A DNA stretch of 8,778 nt from Bdellovibrionaceae bacterium UBA2316. Lineage in GTDB: Bacteria; Bdellovibrionota; Bdellovibrionia; Bdellovibrionales; Bdellovibrionaceae. The position numbers and the translations under genes are program-made. Of the stretch, positions 1 to 8,028 are shown piece after piece. The notes under the pieces are model-generated. The model ran no database searches. It saw nothing but the letters and a program-made list of their open reading frames with translations, and had not been told where the DNA came from. Where the stretch lies: contig DDVI01000073.1 in assembly GCA_002345205.1 (NCBI GenBank), positions 1 to 8,778 on the forward strand, in the 5' to 3' direction. Every line of letters begins with the position of its first letter. The stretch's first letter is position 1.

Positions 1-163
1 ATTAGATTCAAATTTCCCTCGCCGTATTGCCGGACTAGAATTTAGCATTTCTTATTTTTTGCTAATGTCCACCAGGAATTAACTTCGCAGGTATAGAATT
101 GGAGTGCTCATACGGATATAAATATAATTTCGAAGCGTCATACGCATTTTGGTTCATATTATA
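1..163. other. Non-coding region downstream of the operon
   Basis: This is the trailing end of the minus-strand operon. I find no supported gene: minus-strand frames are broken by stops, and the plus-strand frame that enters from base 99 is antisense to the last gene. A 6-bp inverted repeat, TTAGCA (42-47) with TGCTAA (60-65), has a 12-base AT-rich loop. It lacks a GC-rich stem and a following T-run on the minus strand, so it is at best a weak terminator. A smaller GCGT/ACGC hairpin sits at 135-145. No convincing intrinsic terminator is visible for the operon. Confidence 0.5.
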
Positions 164-1168
164 TCATTCACCAAAATATAGTTCCCAATTTCCGTCACCT
201 CGCGATTTATCTTTAACAGCAGTGCAGTTGACCCGAAGAAATTTATTTGCAAATAAAGTTACTGCAGTTCTACCAGAAGCTCCAATTTTAACTTCGGCGT
301 CAAGATCATGGCCATTTTCGCTAAAAAAGCAGTCGCTATAAACATTCCAAAAAAAGTTTTCAAATTCCACTCGGGCTTCTCGAGCGCCTTGGCAATGTGG
401 CATATCTTTTTTTTCTTTCTCGTTGCATTGAGGACTTAGAGGACCACACGATCGCAATATATCTGCATTGAAATCGATTAGTCCACCACTACACATTGAA
501 TTTTTAAAATGCTCACGCACGTGCTCGACGCGTTCCTCTGATTTTCCTATGCATGAGGTGTCTTTTTTCTTGAAACAGTAGTGATTCCTTTTAAGAAATT
601 CGGAAAGAGAAGGATCGTTCTTTAACAGTTTCTCGAATTCGGGCTTGGCTTTTATTCTCGCCTTTTCCAAAATCGCTTCCGCAGATTGATGAAAAGAAAT
701 GTCTCTATTGTTAAGTTTATCTATGTATAATGTTTTTCCTTCATGTACGACCTCATAATAGTTATCTTTCCCTATACTTTTCAGTTCGATCCAAAGTAAC
801 GGCGTGCCACCCGCCGATTCATTAGAAAATATAGGGGCACCATTTTTTCCACAGTCATCGGTGCCACCTTTAATTTTAAGGAAACGTCTATATAGATCTT
901 TTGAGTAATCTTTTTCCCAAACGCAAACTAAATCATTATCAATCTTAAGTCCCTCGGTATCCAGCTGAATTTTTGGTTTACCTTTAAAATCGTTAGTTTC
1001 AAAAATTTTAATTTTAGGCGTATTTTTCTTTTTCATGTCCCAATACGACTTAAATGTTAAATAAGGAAATTTTGGATTTGGATCGAACGGAGAGTCTAAG
1101 GATTTTCCCAGTGAAAGTTGTAATATAAAAAACGGAAAAATAAAAAAAATGAAACGATGATGTGCCAT
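164..1168 (-). CDS. Secreted cysteine-rich protein of unknown function
   Basis: This encodes a 334-residue protein that I do not recognise. Residues 1-21 look like a signal peptide: MAHHR, then a strongly hydrophobic run rich in Phe, Ile and Leu, with likely cleavage after SLG. The mature part is hydrophilic and Lys-rich and has no further membrane segment, so it is probably periplasmic or released. It has ten cysteines (82, 106, 198, 206, 226, 241, 248, 259, 280, 315), seven of them within residues 198-280. The even number and clustering suggest disulfide bonds. A charged, probably helical stretch covers about 160-225. No catalytic motif is visible. The ATG is supported by an AAGAGG ribosome binding site five bases upstream. 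It is the last gene of the operon, 55 bases after the hexapeptide-repeat gene, so a role with the two upstream exported proteins is inferred from position only. Confidence 0.85.
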   Translation of the reverse strand: MAHHRFIFFIFPFFILQLSLGKSLDSPFDPNPKFPYLTFKSYWDMKKKNTPKIKIFETNDFKGKPKIQLDTEGLKIDNDLVCVWEKDYSKDLYRRFLKIKGGTDDCGKNGAPIFSNESAGGTPLLWIELKSIGKDNYYEVVHEGKTLYIDKLNNRDISFHQSAEAILEKARIKAKPEFEKLLKNDPSLSEFLKRNHYCFKKKDTSCIGKSEERVEHVREHFKNSMCSGGLIDFNADILRSCGPLSPQCNEKEKKDMPHCQGAREARVEFENFFWNVYSDCFFSENGHDLDAEVKIGASGRTAVTLFANKFLRVNCTAVKDKSRGDGNWELYFGE

Positions 1169-1223
1169 CTGATCCTCTTTGTTATAGGAACATTATCTCT
1201 AATAAGAAAATTATGTCCATAAA

Positions 1224-1733
1224 TTACTGTTGCCTATTAGATATTTGTGAGTTTTTACTAATTCGGTCGTTATTTTCCAATATGGCATTCCCAAAAACTT
1301 TTGATGATCCGCTTGCGATTGCAAAGTCTTTAACTATAGCATGCTGAAAAACTTGAGCGGTACCTCTTATTTTGGCTGAGCCTAACACTTGCGCACTACC
1401 AAATACTTTTGAACCACCTTCGACTAGTGCCTTGTCTGCAATAACAGCTTTTCCTGAAACACGTGAAGAACCGCTAATAATGGCACTTCCAGATACACTA
1501 GCTTGGTCTTCGACAATTGAATTAAATAGCAATTTTGAATTTCCTCTAACTTCAGCAGCGCCGCATACTTGTGCGTTTTTATCCACAAAAACTGAGCTGT
1601 CTACTTTTGCCGTGTCTGCCACAAAACCTCCACCATTTATATGCACATGGCCTTTCGCTCCATAGCACGGAAGAATTTTAGAGAAGCTAGTAAGTGGTAA
1701 TATTCCAAATAGAATAAAAATTAAAAATTTCAT
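1224..1733 (-). CDS. Small secreted hexapeptide-repeat (left-handed beta-helix type) protein
   Basis: This encodes a 169-residue protein. Residues 1-18 form a signal peptide (MKF, hydrophobic core, likely cut after SFS). There is no proper lipobox before Cys23, so it is not an obvious lipoprotein. From about residue 31, HINGGGFVADTAKV opens a run of imperfect six-residue repeats of the form G-x-A-x-V-x (for example VFGSAQVLGSAKIRGTAQV), continuing to about residue 153. This pattern is typical of hexapeptide-repeat left-handed beta-helix proteins such as the acyltransferase-like YdcK type. No acyltransferase catalytic histidine or separate domain is apparent, so a structural rather than enzymatic role is likely. 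A short polar tail rich in Asn, Ser and Gln ends the protein. Cysteines at 23 and 57 could pair. AAAGGA five bases upstream supports the ATG. The gene starts 18 bases after the stop of the giant gene and shares the beta-helix theme of that protein's tail. Confidence 0.88.
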   Translation of the reverse strand: MKFLIFILFGILPLTSFSKILPCYGAKGHVHINGGGFVADTAKVDSSVFVDKNAQVCGAAEVRGNSKLLFNSIVEDQASVSGSAIISGSSRVSGKAVIADKALVEGGSKVFGSAQVLGSAKIRGTAQVFQHAIVKDFAIASGSSKVFGNAILENNDRISKNSQISNRQQ

Positions 1734-1751
1734 AAAAGTCCTTTCTTTCAG

Positions 1752-4700
1752 CTAAGGGATTGAAGGTCCATTTCCAGAGACACAGACATAGTCATAATTT
1801 ACAGTTGTAGCATTATAACGTTCATTACATGTTTGCTGAAAAAATGCCTTTCTAACAAGGCCATATAAGTATGGATTTAGCGTTGAGTCTGTGATCGTGA
1901 GCTCGCTTCCATATATTGAATTTGTAAATCCAATATCTAGAGTGCTGTTAACCAGGTTTGAATTTGTAATTGAACTATCTTTTGCCGAGCTAAGGTGCAC
2001 CGATGAGCTGTGAACTATCGAGTGGTCTGAGGTCGTACCTGCGAGGCCTGCACTGTTCAATATGCTTTGCTTTTTCACAATTGATTCGCTGATGGAAGAA
2101 CTATTTCTTATTATGGAGCCCTCAATAACCTGAGACAACCTTACAAAGCTATCTACGACAGTGCTATTTTTAATCGTCGATTTCTGTATCTCACTGCCGG
2201 TTAGAGCAGACTCTACAACTTCGCTTACTTCTGTAATGCGCGAGTGTTCAATATTCGGACAATTTGTAACTGTTGATCCGTCGACAATACTACCATTGGT
2301 CAGCGTCACATTGACCACTGTACCTGATTTAACCACTTCGGAGCTTGTAACGATTGAGCTGATAGCTTTAGACTGGGATACTCCGGAATTCTCATTCAAT
2401 GTTGAGTCTATAACTGTCGACGAGAGTGCCACGCTGGAATTATTTATATGGCTTTTGTCGGAAACTATAGAACTACTGATATTGCTATTTGAAAGTACCT
2501 CGGAGTTATCAATTGTACTTCCTAGAGTCACTGCAGAGCCGTTAATCTTGGACTTATTAATAATATTTGAATCACTAATGCCGCTGTTGTTCGTAACTTC
2601 GGAATCGTTAATTGTTCCAAGGACATTGCTTGAGTCTGTTATTTTGGCTTTGTTTAAAAGAATGCCGCCGGATACATAAGAAGATGAAACGGTGCTTTCC
2701 TCAGTGATACTGCTAGCCTCCACTTGTGATTCAGCTTCAATAGTGGCATCAGAAATTGTGCTGGATTTTATTGTGGAGCGGTCGACAATAGTTTTTCCAG
2801 AGATATTCATTGAGTCGTAAACTTGGCTGTTTGTAATTCTAACCTGATTGCCAACGATTGTTCCATATCCGTTAATATTGCTATTTGAACTTATAGACGA
2901 CCCGACCACACTTATTTTCATTAGGATAGGGTCAGATGATTCTGTCGAAAAAGCGGAGGATTTAGATGCGGGTTTTCTCGCGGAGATAACCGCTGAGTTT
3001 TCCGCATAGGCTCCCACTTGGCTAAATTCAATTTTGGCGCCGTCAGACAATCTGACATTTCCGTAGATATACGATTGGTCTATAATAGAATCTTCTAATA
3101 TTTCGATCGGAACGTTGCTATAAAGTGAGCTATCAGTGCTGCCGATCAATGCATTTCGGATATGAGTTCCTCCCTGGATATTTACTGGTTGTACAATTCC
3201 AAAAATTTGGGTGCCTGGAATTGAGTTTTGACCAACGGAAATCGGCGAACTAGTCATTTCAATTTTAATGGGTTTATTTATGGTACCATTCAAATTTACA
3301 TTTCCATAAATGTGCATAGGTTGTTCCCCATTTTCAACAACAGGTGAAGAGGTTAAATCTTTTATGTCAGTGTAGAATACCTTTGTAAGTTCCGAGTCCG
3401 CGAATGACTCTGAAATGAGTTCTGTTTCTATGTCGGCGTGGTCTATGTTAGAGTTTTTGATCGAATAGTTTCCGAGTATTAGAGAGCCCCCTGAAATATT
3501 CGAGTTTATGATTTCGACGAAACCGAAGTTGCCACCATATACTTCCGAATTTTGTTTCACAGTAGAGGTGTCGCATATATATGAGCCTATACCAATTTTC
3601 GCATTCTCGACAACTGCCATGTCTGCTTTCCAACCTACTGAATCTTCTGGATTGATGTCTTTTGCAGGCGCTTTTATCGGAGTTAAATATGCTCCGCCAC
3701 AGTTGCCTTCCTTTCTAATGTGTAAATAGATATATTTAGGAGGTTTGTTATTTTCCGAATTTGCCAAAGAGGTAGTTGATTTAAAATCAGTAGAACAACT
3801 ATAGTTATACTGCGCACCTTTCTTAATTTTTAAAATTTTTAGTTTAATTTTGCCAAATTCGGTTCCTAATGGGTTTTTATTTGGAATTAATGGCACATAT
3901 TCAATGTATCCATCCATATTTTTTTCGAAATATGCCTCATATTGTATGTCCCCGTGCCATGCAAAAATACTTGGTTGGAAATTAAGAATGCCGTCGGTAC
4001 CTACGCTTACTTTTAATTCATTTGGTCCTGGGTCGTTAGTTGTTTTATTCGTTTTGCTAAAGTTTATATGAAAATGATCACCGTGACGAGGGGAGCTTGT
4101 AAGAAAATTCCGGAGAAGTCGATTGTTGATGCACTCATATCGCATTCTATTCCACGATTCGAGGTCGGGATCAAAAGGTTCGTTCGAGTATTCAAATGCT
4201 GGTTCAGGTCTGCCATGAAGAATAAACGCATTAGTTATTTTTATTCCATAGTCATTAAACAGATCAAGCGACTTTTCTATGGCCTCTTGGCTTTCAACTG
4301 GGTTGTTAGTATTAGGATTTTCTTCAGCGTCAGCGGGCACCTCTAATAATTGATAGTTGCGGATATTTATATCTACTTCCATGCCGGTTTCATGACCTAG
4401 GTGGTCTATAAAAAAGCCCCCATTCATATTAGAAATGTCATTGAATTTTATGCTGCCTTTATATGCCTCAAGGAACTCCGTGAAGAAAATCTCCATCCAA
4501 GGAGCCATCCAATCGTCGCCCCCTTCTTTAGAGTCTCGAGTTAAATTTCCAAATCTATATTTTGAAGCATTAAATTGTTTGTTCACAAGTACCTGAATTT
4601 TCATGGACCTGATTGGGATACTTTTTTCTGTTGGAAGATTTCCAGCTGCCGAAAAAATAAGGTCAACATTTTCATCTGTTCCTAACGACGATACCATTTC

Positions 4701-7700
4701 TGTTAACACGGAATTATCTAAGCTAAAAACTATATCGAAGGGCATGTCTGGAGGAATATCTTCAATTTGCGTATCTAAGACACGTTCTTCACCATTTATT
4801 ATAGTTTTAAGTTTCCACTCACGCACAGAGTTTGAGTAGCAAACTCGGACTCGAGCCCCTACTCGAACTTTGCCATAGGATTGCGGAAATTCTCCGATAC
4901 TTAAATACTTCAACGGATGTTTAATTAAATCAGTGTTATTGTTTTTAATTAGGAGTGGTGAGCCATAGTCTAATAGATCAAGTTTTTGGACACAGGCACT
5001 ATGCTGGTCTACATAGTCAACTACTGCGGTTAGGGTTCCGCTTGCGGCTTGTGCTCGTATAAAGAATAGAGATTCAGTAACTTTTAGAAAGTTTGAAAAC
5101 GTTTTCAATAGTGAGTAATCTTTTTCTTTTTTTAAGAAGAATGAGCTGTTTGCCTGAATTATGGCTGGAATAAAATACATTTCAATGTCTACTGGTTCAC
5201 CGGCCATGCCCAGCTGAAAAGCGTCTTCTATCCAGTTGGTACTAAACGAATTTTCAGTTTTTTCAAGTAAACCGAAATACCTTAAGTTTTTTGAAGAAAT
5301 CTTTACCTGCTTGCTGGTTGCGCCTCTAAATACTAAAACATAAGAATCGTCTGGATTAGTTCCTGAAAATTTAAAACGCATCCAATTCATATTAGAGTCA
5401 AATCTGTTAGTTAATGTGCGTTTAACATATGCTATGGTGTTTGTTCTAATTGAAAGATCATCATTTCCTTGATCATTAATGTTATTTTCATTGTGCGGCG
5501 TAATTGAAGTTACAGCGCCTGATACCACCCAGCCATTAAGTCCTTGGCTAAAATCATTATTGTCTGGAGATCCCGCATTTGCTTGAGGACGGAGATCTAG
5601 CTGAAGAGATAAATTATTGCCTGAGAAAATGGAAACTCCTGAATTCAGATTTGAGTCCAATGCATAAAAAACAATTTTTTCGCTAGGAACATTTTCTACT
5701 ATTCCGTTTAAAGAAGAAAAACTTAAAGTTTTTTGATCCGGCAAAATGGCTGATATATCTAATGGACCTGGTGAGCTTTGCCCATCTAAGATTGGGTTGA
5801 GTTTGATAGTATTTGTTCCAGCCCAGATCTCAGCGTCAAAGATTAGTGCCTTATTTTCCGAATCAAATGAAACGATTCTAAGTCTGTTCAGACCATCAAT
5901 AAGTAAGTTTTCGACAATAAAATCGTGGCCAACAATTTTTGGGGAAATACCGGTCAAATTATCGTTGATCCAGATTTGTGTATCTCGAACCGAATTGTTG
6001 CCAAAATCTGCGTCGTCAAGAACTAGCGTAATTGAGGTGCCAATAGCATTAAATTTTTGGTCAAATTTTTCTTTTAAGGATAGCATTCCTTCCGAGCGAG
6101 GATATCCGTTTTCTATGGGTTGGGTTGGTAATACGTTAATTGCATTGATTATTGAAATTGATATATACCCATCTGATACAGTTAGTTTTACCGAATACTT
6201 ACCCGGAGTGGAGTATAAATGCTTGGTTTCAACGCCTGCGCCTGTAGTTCCATCTCCGAAATTCCATGAGTAAGATAAGAAATCACGTAAATTGGAATCG
6301 GTGGTGGATTTCGCATCAAACTGCATTTCTAATCCATTTCCGATAGCGGTCGCAACAAAAGTGGGAACCGGCTTAGCATTTACATACACCCGAGCCGAAG
6401 CCGTGGCACTTCCGCCTTCATTATCAATTATCTGCAAGCTCACATCAAAGTATCCCTGCTGATTAAACGAATGTTGAAATACCGGACTCGTTTGCTCTAC
6501 AGGATTCGAACCATCTTGAAAATTCACAATATATTTAACAATAGTTCCATCCTCATCTTTTGATGAAGAGGCATCAAATGTAGCTACATCACCATTTGAA
6601 ACCACTGTTGGTGCAACCAATTTAGCAAGTGGCGCTTTGTTTAACTCAATCGTAAAGCTAACGCTTACGTTTGCAATATTACCGGCATTATCGGTTCCTT
6701 TAATTTGTAATGTTTTAGATCCTTCAGTATTTACGGTCGTAGAACCTGAGAAGCTTCTTCCGTCAGGAGAAACTGTTAGTGGGAACTCAGTTTCATTAAT
6801 AGATCCTACCACTGAAGCTAACATTTCGTTGGACGCCCCAGAGATCGATACTACTTCGCCTCGGATCTTCGAATTGGCTACCGGGCTAGTGATGGACAAT
6901 ATGGGTGCAGTAGAATCTTGTACTAAAACTGTTTGCGTCGACGTTCCAAGACCCCCTCTAGAATCTTTAACTTTAAGGGTAATTTGCTTTTGTCCTGCGG
7001 CCGCATATACGTGATCAAATCTGGGGTAGTCTGCTGTTGACTCTTCGTTAGATCCATCATTCCAATTGATTGTATACGATTCGATAGTGCCATCAGCATC
7101 GGATGACGCCGAACCGTCGACTTCTACTCTTAGCTCCCCTAGCGCGGTTTTCGGGACAATGTTAAATCGAGCGACCGGTAATTGATTTGCCTTGATATTT
7201 ACTACTTGGGTTTTAGATCCCTTCGCTCCGGCATTGTCAATGATAGTAAGCACGGCATTATAATTACCCGGATTCGAATAAACATGCGATATCAAAGACC
7301 CACTCCCAAAACTACCATCCCCAAAATTCCATTCATAAGCGGCAATATACCCAGAATCCTGATCCCGACTTAGCAATCCCGAAAAATTCACAGTAGCCGG
7401 TGCTATATAGTCCGTAGCCGAATAAGTAAAATCAGCAAGGGGAGGCAAGTTCGCACTCGAAGCCTTAGCCGACAACGTGACATTAGATAAGAAAGAGCCT
7501 TGAACCTTAACTTCCATCACGTTCGTTTTCTTAGCGACGAACGACTTCTCGAATATTCCCTTCTTTGCATCATAGTCACCTTTAGAAAATATCACAGCGT
7601 TGTTTATAGAAACGGTAACCGCGGAAGGTCGAAGTAATAAAACTTCAATTTCTTTCAATAAATTTTTACATAAACACGTAAATTGAAATCGTCCGCATTT

Positions 7701-7949
7701 TTCAAAAACAATGTCACGGCCGTCGCCATTCTTAATTGAAAGTAGGGCATTGATTTGTGTTGCGCTTCCCACGGGAGCATTAAAATTTACTTTGTATGTT
7801 TTTGAGCCGCTAAATCCTGGGCTATATAATATGGGGCCAAAGAATGTCGTGTAGTTTACTGTGGCACTGTATAACAGTGTTGATCCTAGTATTAACAACA
7901 AGAACGACTTTAATGAAAAGCTTTGTTTCAAGAAATTGGTAATCCCCAT
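1752..7949 (-). CDS. Giant secreted PKD protein with MepA-like (M74) metallopeptidase domain and beta-helix tail
   Basis: This encodes a 2065-residue exported mosaic protein. Residues 1-29 are a signal peptide. Residues 30-167 resemble the N-terminal beta-sandwich module of other bacterial PKD surface proteins (NGDG, then VTVSINNAVIFS), with an unusual Cys85/92/94 cluster. PKD domains lie at about 168-255 (WNFGDG at 207), 256-344, 437-523 and 525-608 (WNFGDG at 562), with an Ig-like domain at 345-436. Residues 610-1130 are beta-rich and unassigned; DFSQGLNGW at 799-807 could open a jelly-roll domain. Residues 1130-1300 resemble MepA-type murein endopeptidase: RFG at 1132, DIS followed by GG, H1183-x2-H1186-ETGMEV-D1193-I, then HGDHFH at 1289-1294. 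By analogy the zinc ligands are H1186, D1193 and H1294, so cleavage of peptidoglycan peptide cross-links is predicted. Residues 1447-2026 are Ser/Thr/Asn/Val/Ile repeats with a roughly six-residue rhythm, probably a beta-helix. C2041 and C2056 may close the end. There is no recognisable sorting or autotransporter domain. AAGGGG lies six bases before the ATG. It is the first gene of the operon. Confidence 0.93.
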   Translation of the reverse strand: MGITNFLKQSFSLKSFLLLILGSTLLYSATVNYTTFFGPILYSPGFSGSKTYKVNFNAPVGSATQINALLSIKNGDGRDIVFEKCGRFQFTCLCKNLLKEIEVLLLRPSAVTVSINNAVIFSKGDYDAKKGIFEKSFVAKKTNVMEVKVQGSFLSNVTLSAKASSANLPPLADFTYSATDYIAPATVNFSGLLSRDQDSGYIAAYEWNFGDGSFGSGSLISHVYSNPGNYNAVLTIIDNAGAKGSKTQVVNIKANQLPVARFNIVPKTALGELRVEVDGSASSDADGTIESYTINWNDGSNEESTADYPRFDHVYAAAGQKQITLKVKDSRGGLGTSTQTVLVQDSTAPILSITSPVANSKIRGEVVSISGASNEMLASVVGSINETEFPLTVSPDGRSFSGSTTVNTEGSKTLQIKGTDNAGNIANVSVSFTIELNKAPLAKLVAPTVVSNGDVATFDASSSKDEDGTIVKYIVNFQDGSNPVEQTSPVFQHSFNQQGYFDVSLQIIDNEGGSATASARVYVNAKPVPTFVATAIGNGLEMQFDAKSTTDSNLRDFLSYSWNFGDGTTGAGVETKHLYSTPGKYSVKLTVSDGYISISIINAINVLPTQPIENGYPRSEGMLSLKEKFDQKFNAIGTSITLVLDDADFGNNSVRDTQIWINDNLTGISPKIVGHDFIVENLLIDGLNRLRIVSFDSENKALIFDAEIWAGTNTIKLNPILDGQSSPGPLDISAILPDQKTLSFSSLNGIVENVPSEKIVFYALDSNLNSGVSIFSGNNLSLQLDLRPQANAGSPDNNDFSQGLNGWVVSGAVTSITPHNENNINDQGNDDLSIRTNTIAYVKRTLTNRFDSNMNWMRFKFSGTNPDDSYVLVFRGATSKQVKISSKNLRYFGLLEKTENSFSTNWIEDAFQLGMAGEPVDIEMYFIPAIIQANSSFFLKKEKDYSLLKTFSNFLKVTESLFFIRAQAASGTLTAVVDYVDQHSACVQKLDLLDYGSPLLIKNNNTDLIKHPLKYLSIGEFPQSYGKVRVGARVRVCYSNSVREWKLKTIINGEERVLDTQIEDIPPDMPFDIVFSLDNSVLTEMVSSLGTDENVDLIFSAAGNLPTEKSIPIRSMKIQVLVNKQFNASKYRFGNLTRDSKEGGDDWMAPWMEIFFTEFLEAYKGSIKFNDISNMNGGFFIDHLGHETGMEVDINIRNYQLLEVPADAEENPNTNNPVESQEAIEKSLDLFNDYGIKITNAFILHGRPEPAFEYSNEPFDPDLESWNRMRYECINNRLLRNFLTSSPRHGDHFHINFSKTNKTTNDPGPNELKVSVGTDGILNFQPSIFAWHGDIQYEAYFEKNMDGYIEYVPLIPNKNPLGTEFGKIKLKILKIKKGAQYNYSCSTDFKSTTSLANSENNKPPKYIYLHIRKEGNCGGAYLTPIKAPAKDINPEDSVGWKADMAVVENAKIGIGSYICDTSTVKQNSEVYGGNFGFVEIINSNISGGSLILGNYSIKNSNIDHADIETELISESFADSELTKVFYTDIKDLTSSPVVENGEQPMHIYGNVNLNGTINKPIKIEMTSSPISVGQNSIPGTQIFGIVQPVNIQGGTHIRNALIGSTDSSLYSNVPIEILEDSIIDQSYIYGNVRLSDGAKIEFSQVGAYAENSAVISARKPASKSSAFSTESSDPILMKISVVGSSISSNSNINGYGTIVGNQVRITNSQVYDSMNISGKTIVDRSTIKSSTISDATIEAESQVEASSITEESTVSSSYVSGGILLNKAKITDSSNVLGTINDSEVTNNSGISDSNIINKSKINGSAVTLGSTIDNSEVLSNSNISSSIVSDKSHINNSSVALSSTVIDSTLNENSGVSQSKAISSIVTSSEVVKSGTVVNVTLTNGSIVDGSTVTNCPNIEHSRITEVSEVVESALTGSEIQKSTIKNSTVVDSFVRLSQVIEGSIIRNSSSISESIVKKQSILNSAGLAGTTSDHSIVHSSSVHLSSAKDSSITNSNLVNSTLDIGFTNSIYGSELTITDSTLNPYLYGLVRKAFFQQTCNERYNATTVNYDYVCVSGNGPSIP
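1872..3611 (-). repeat. Region encoding the degenerate beta-helix repeats of the giant protein's tail
   Basis: This covers codons of about residues 1447-2026. The protein alternates small polar residues (Ser, Thr, Asn, Asp) with Val or Ile at a spacing close to six, as in SSTVIDSTLNENSGV and NSTVVDSFVRLSQVIEGS. The DNA repeats are too diverged to see as exact copies, so this is an old protein-level repeat rather than a recent expansion. The early part (1447-1700) is less regular and includes longer insertions; the later part (about 1700-2000) is the most regular. Low charge and few aromatics fit a stacked coil. Whether it is a left-handed or a right-handed helix cannot be decided here. Confidence 0.75.
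4050..4562 (-). other. Region encoding the MepA/M74-like (LAS-type) zinc peptidase domain
   Basis: This is codons 1130-1300 of the giant gene. From recalled E. coli MepA (GG then HASHQTGLDVDI, and later HRAHMH), the matching stretches here are GGFF then HLGHETGMEVDI, and HGDHFH. H-x6-D plus the last His of HxH are the zinc ligands in that family, and the first His of HxH is catalytic. All are present. The spacing from the first ligand to the last is 108 residues here against about 98 in MepA, so one loop is slightly longer. An upstream segment, RFG then DIS, also fits the family's start. The second Asp-like position of GLDVD is Glu here. The usual stand-alone enzyme is about 270 residues; here the core is embedded in a much larger protein. 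The assignment rests on motif and spacing, without an alignment run. Confidence 0.82.
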
Positions 7950-8028
7950 CTTGCACCCCTTACATTCCGTGTGCTAATTGTTCGGATGACTTTATTTTTG
8001 CTAAAGGACAAAATTAATTGTTCATGAG

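Noticed and set aside
42..65. TTAGCA/TGCTAA hairpin as the operon terminator
   Set aside because: The stem is only 6 bp and AT-rich with a 12-base loop, and no T-run follows on the minus strand. It lies almost 100 bases beyond the last stop.
99..341. An 80-codon plus-strand ORF at the left edge
   Set aside because: Most of it is antisense to the 3' end of the Cys-rich gene. It has no clear ribosome binding site and no family resemblance.
1372..1665. A 97-codon plus-strand ORF
   Set aside because: It is antisense to the hexapeptide-repeat gene, whose Gly/Ala/Val/Ser codons leave the opposite frame open. The peptide looks like a mirror of the repeats (rich in Pro, Thr and Ala).
1224..1733. 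Hexapeptide protein as an active acyltransferase
   Set aside because: It has a signal peptide, no N- or C-terminal catalytic domain and no conserved catalytic histidine in the repeats. An acyl-CoA dependent role outside the cytoplasm is unlikely.
2161..2679. A 172-codon plus-strand ORF
   Set aside because: It is antisense to the beta-helix tail. The repeated Ser/Thr/Val codons of the real gene avoid stops on the opposite strand, and the peptide is a low-complexity Leu/Glu/Ser/Thr sequence with no ribosome binding site context.
1872..3611. Repeat tail as a CRISPR array or DNA tandem repeat
   Set aside because: There are no identical DNA repeats or regular spacers. The repetition is at protein level and in frame with the giant gene.
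3448..3633. A 61-codon minus-strand ORF in another frame of the giant gene
   Set aside because: It is internal and out of frame within a continuous 2065-codon gene, so it is a shadow and not evidence of a frameshift.
5746..6273. A 175-codon plus-strand ORF
   Set aside because: It lies wholly inside the giant gene on the other strand and has no recognisable domain, while the minus frame there encodes PKD4 and beta-rich modules.
6637..7014. A 125-codon plus-strand ORF
   Set aside because: It is antisense to the PKD2 and Ig-like domains, which are well supported on the minus strand.
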